From positions 1 to 7,493 of the forward strand of contig DBEYOB010000133.1 in NCBI GenBank assembly GCA_048173955.1: a stretch of 7,493 nt of DNA, in the 5' to 3' direction. The first letter of the stretch is position 1, and every line of letters begins with the position of its first letter. This document shows positions 6,556-7,493 of this stretch, piece after piece. Under the pieces are notes generated by a model. That model saw only the letters and a program-made list of their open reading frames with translations, had not been told where the DNA came from and made no database searches. Source of the stretch: CAZUFB01 sp048173955. GTDB taxonomy: Bacteria; Actinomycetota; Coriobacteriia; Coriobacteriales; UMGS124. The position numbers and the translations under genes were made by a program.

Positions 6556-7353
6556 GCGCAGCCCCCGACCCTTCCCCATTACAGTTGATTCAAGCCTTTT
6601 GTATCCCTCCGTTATACATTAGGCCCAGGCCCCCAAAGGGGGCCGCTGGCCGCCCGGCCCGGTCTCGGCCCTTTGCCCCTGCCTCTCGCGAAGGCCCGGG
6701 GGGTGTTGCCGGACCGGGGCGGGCGCCGCTGCCCTCCGACTGATAGGAACCTGCCGGGAGAAGTCCACGGCCGAGTAATGTGGGTGTCGGTTGCGGCGCG
6801 GGCGGCCAGACGGGACCCGATCGGAAGGATACCACGCATGGCCCGCGTCAAGACCCTGGAAGACTTCTCCGGAAAGCCCGCCTACATGGGCGTCGACGTG
6901 GGGAAGACGTCGCACTGGGCGTACGCCGTGGACGCCGCCGGCCGCACGCTCCTCAGCCGCGCCGTCGCCAACGACGAGGCGGACATCCGCGCCGCGCTCT
7001 CCGGGCTGCCCGAGGGCGCCCTGGTCGTCGTCGACCAGAGGAAGAACATAGGGGCGCTCGTGCTGCGCACGGCGCGCTCCTGCGGCTTCCCGGTCGCCTA
7101 CCTGCCCGGCAAGGCCGAGCACGACCTGGCCTCGGCGCTGCCCGGCGTCTCCAAGACCGACGAGCGCGACGCCGAGGTCATCGCGCTGGCGGCCCGGGGC
7201 GTCCCCTCCGCGCTGCGGCCGGTCCCCGAGGAGGACCCGGCCCTGGAGGGCGCCCGCGCCCTGGCGGCCCTGAGGGCCCAGTGCCAGAGGCAGTCGACGG
7301 CCTGGAAGAACGCGCTGCGCTCGCGCCTGCTGGAGAGCTGCCCGGCCTTCGAG
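6556..7353 (+). mobile_element. IS110-family insertion sequence, left part only
   Basis: Comprises a non-coding leader of up to about 280 bp and the first 172 codons of an IS110-type DEDD transposase. The left boundary is not exact: IS110-group elements lack terminal inverted repeats and duplicate little or no target. It must fall between the nrfA terminator and the structured leader, probably in the AT-rich stretch 6578-6620. The right part, including the C-terminal transposase domain and right end, is missing because an unrelated sequence begins at 7354. Confidence 0.7.
6613..6837 (+). ncRNA. Candidate IS110 bridge RNA region
   Basis: IS110-group elements encode a bridge RNA in the left-end non-coding DNA ahead of the transposase; it pairs with target and donor DNA (established for IS621). 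This leader sits in that place. It begins with a -10-like TATACA (6613-6618) with no -35 at proper spacing. A strong hairpin follows: GGCCCCC, loop AAA, GGGGGCC (6628-6644), extended by CCA/TGG (6625-6627 with 6647-6649) across a 2-nt bulge. More self-complementary GC-rich sequence runs through about 6735. The target- and donor-binding loops cannot be located by eye. The exact ends are unknown, so position and structure are inference. Confidence 0.35.
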
Positions 7354-7359
7354 TGTTAG
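6838..7359 (+). pseudogene. IS110-family transposase, N-terminal fragment
   Basis: Encodes the RuvC-like DEDD catalytic domain of an IS110 recombinase and stops after 173 codons, where family members run to about 400. ATG 6838 is preceded by GGAAGG (6823-6828) at 9 nt. Visible motifs: GVDVGK with Asp20; VVVDQ with Asp66 at the place usually taken by Glu; the KTDERDAEVIALAAR block with Asp108 and Asp111. The coiled-coil and the C-terminal Transposase_20 domain with its catalytic serine are absent. The last family-like residues are CPAFE; the final Cys and the TAG stop come from the foreign sequence starting at 7354. The gene is an interrupted pseudogene and cannot make an active enzyme. If the cut is a clean insertion, the remainder lies beyond the window. 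Confidence 0.85.
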
Positions 7360-7493
7360 CGTCAATGCTTTTTTAGCCAATTCCACCAATGAGCCGGCGC
7401 CGATTGCGCCATCGAAAAGGCGCCGGTTCCGCCAACGCAAACCCGCCGCTTCCGGCTAGTCGTCATCCCCCCACCCGGGCGCCCATTCCCCGA
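7354..7493. mobile_element. Possible terminus of a second insertion sequence (IS21-like?)
   Basis: Similarity to the IS110 transposase ends abruptly at 7353. The next bases, TGTTAGCGTCAATGC, begin with TG, as IS21-family ends do. The 140 bp seen contain no plausible gene. They hold an imperfect 11-bp direct repeat, TTCCACCAATG (7381-7391) and TTCCGCCAACG (7427-7437), 9 of 11 identical; short internal repeats are a feature of IS21 termini. Assignment to IS21 is tentative, and a simple deletion or recombination junction would look the same here. Confidence 0.35.
7391..7429. repeat. GC-rich inverted repeat near the right edge
   Basis: GAGCCGGCGCC (7391-7401) pairs with GGCGCCGGTTC (7419-7429): 10 Watson-Crick pairs and one G-T, with a 17-nt loop. 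No T-run follows on either strand, so it is unlikely to be an intrinsic terminator. It may be part of the terminal structure of the element starting at 7354. Confidence 0.45.

Noticed and set aside
5188..6579. 463-codon minus-strand open frame opposite nrfA
   Set aside because: It is exactly antisense to a gene with five heme motifs. Its Val/Gly/Arg/His-rich translation is typical of the reverse strand of high-GC coding DNA and shows no family motif.
6605..6738. CCCTCCG repeated at 6605-6611 and 6732-6738 as a donor-guide match around a CT core
   Set aside because: A 7-base C-rich repeat is expected by chance in this composition, and matching does not extend past it. It is too weak to place the IS110 left end.
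6619..7440. 273-codon minus-strand open frame over the IS110 region
   Set aside because: It crosses the transposase fragment, the non-coding leader and the foreign junction without interruption, as expected of chance openness in GC-rich DNA.

Overview
High-GC bacterial DNA carrying an anaerobic, metal- and nitrogen-related core (ferrous iron uptake, ammonia-forming nitrite reduction) interrupted by acquired DNA. The gene content (feoB with an NQNCGKTT P-loop, pentaheme NrfA with a CxxCK heme, IS110 fragment) and roughly 70% GC best fit an anaerobic actinobacterium, most likely a gut Coriobacteriia/Eggerthellaceae member. That placement is an inference; there is no rRNA or marker gene here.

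Layout, left to right. Positions 3-2114 (+): feoB, open at its left edge, the GTPase-coupled ferrous iron permease. Positions 2175-5010 (-): a two-gene type II restriction-modification cassette of visibly lower GC. The Sau3AI/MutH-like endonuclease (3526-5010) is transcribed first and a cytosine-5 DNA methyltransferase (2175-3455) second. Both families suggest a GATC-type target. A plausible promoter for the methyltransferase overlaps the end of the endonuclease gene, and its -35 box itself contains GATC. Positions 5011-5247: a divergent intergenic region with a near-consensus FNR-type palindrome and a well-placed -10 for nrfA. Positions 5248-6489 (+): nrfA, a complete pentaheme cytochrome c nitrite reductase with all catalytic residues visible but no adjacent nrfH. 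It is closed by a strong GNRA-loop terminator (6523-6554).

Positions about 6556-7353 (+): the left part of an IS110-family element. It has a long structured GC-rich non-coding leader, in the place where IS110 elements carry their bridge RNA, followed by the N-terminal 172 codons of the DEDD transposase. The transposase is cut off at 7353/7354, where an unrelated sequence starting TGTTAGCG begins. This may be the terminus of another insertion sequence, possibly IS21-like, and it runs off the window.

Functionally, feoB and nrfA fit an anaerobic lifestyle (Fe2+ supply, and heme-iron-demanding nitrite reduction or detoxification). The restriction cassette and the transposon debris on either side of nrfA mark this as a region of insertion and rearrangement.
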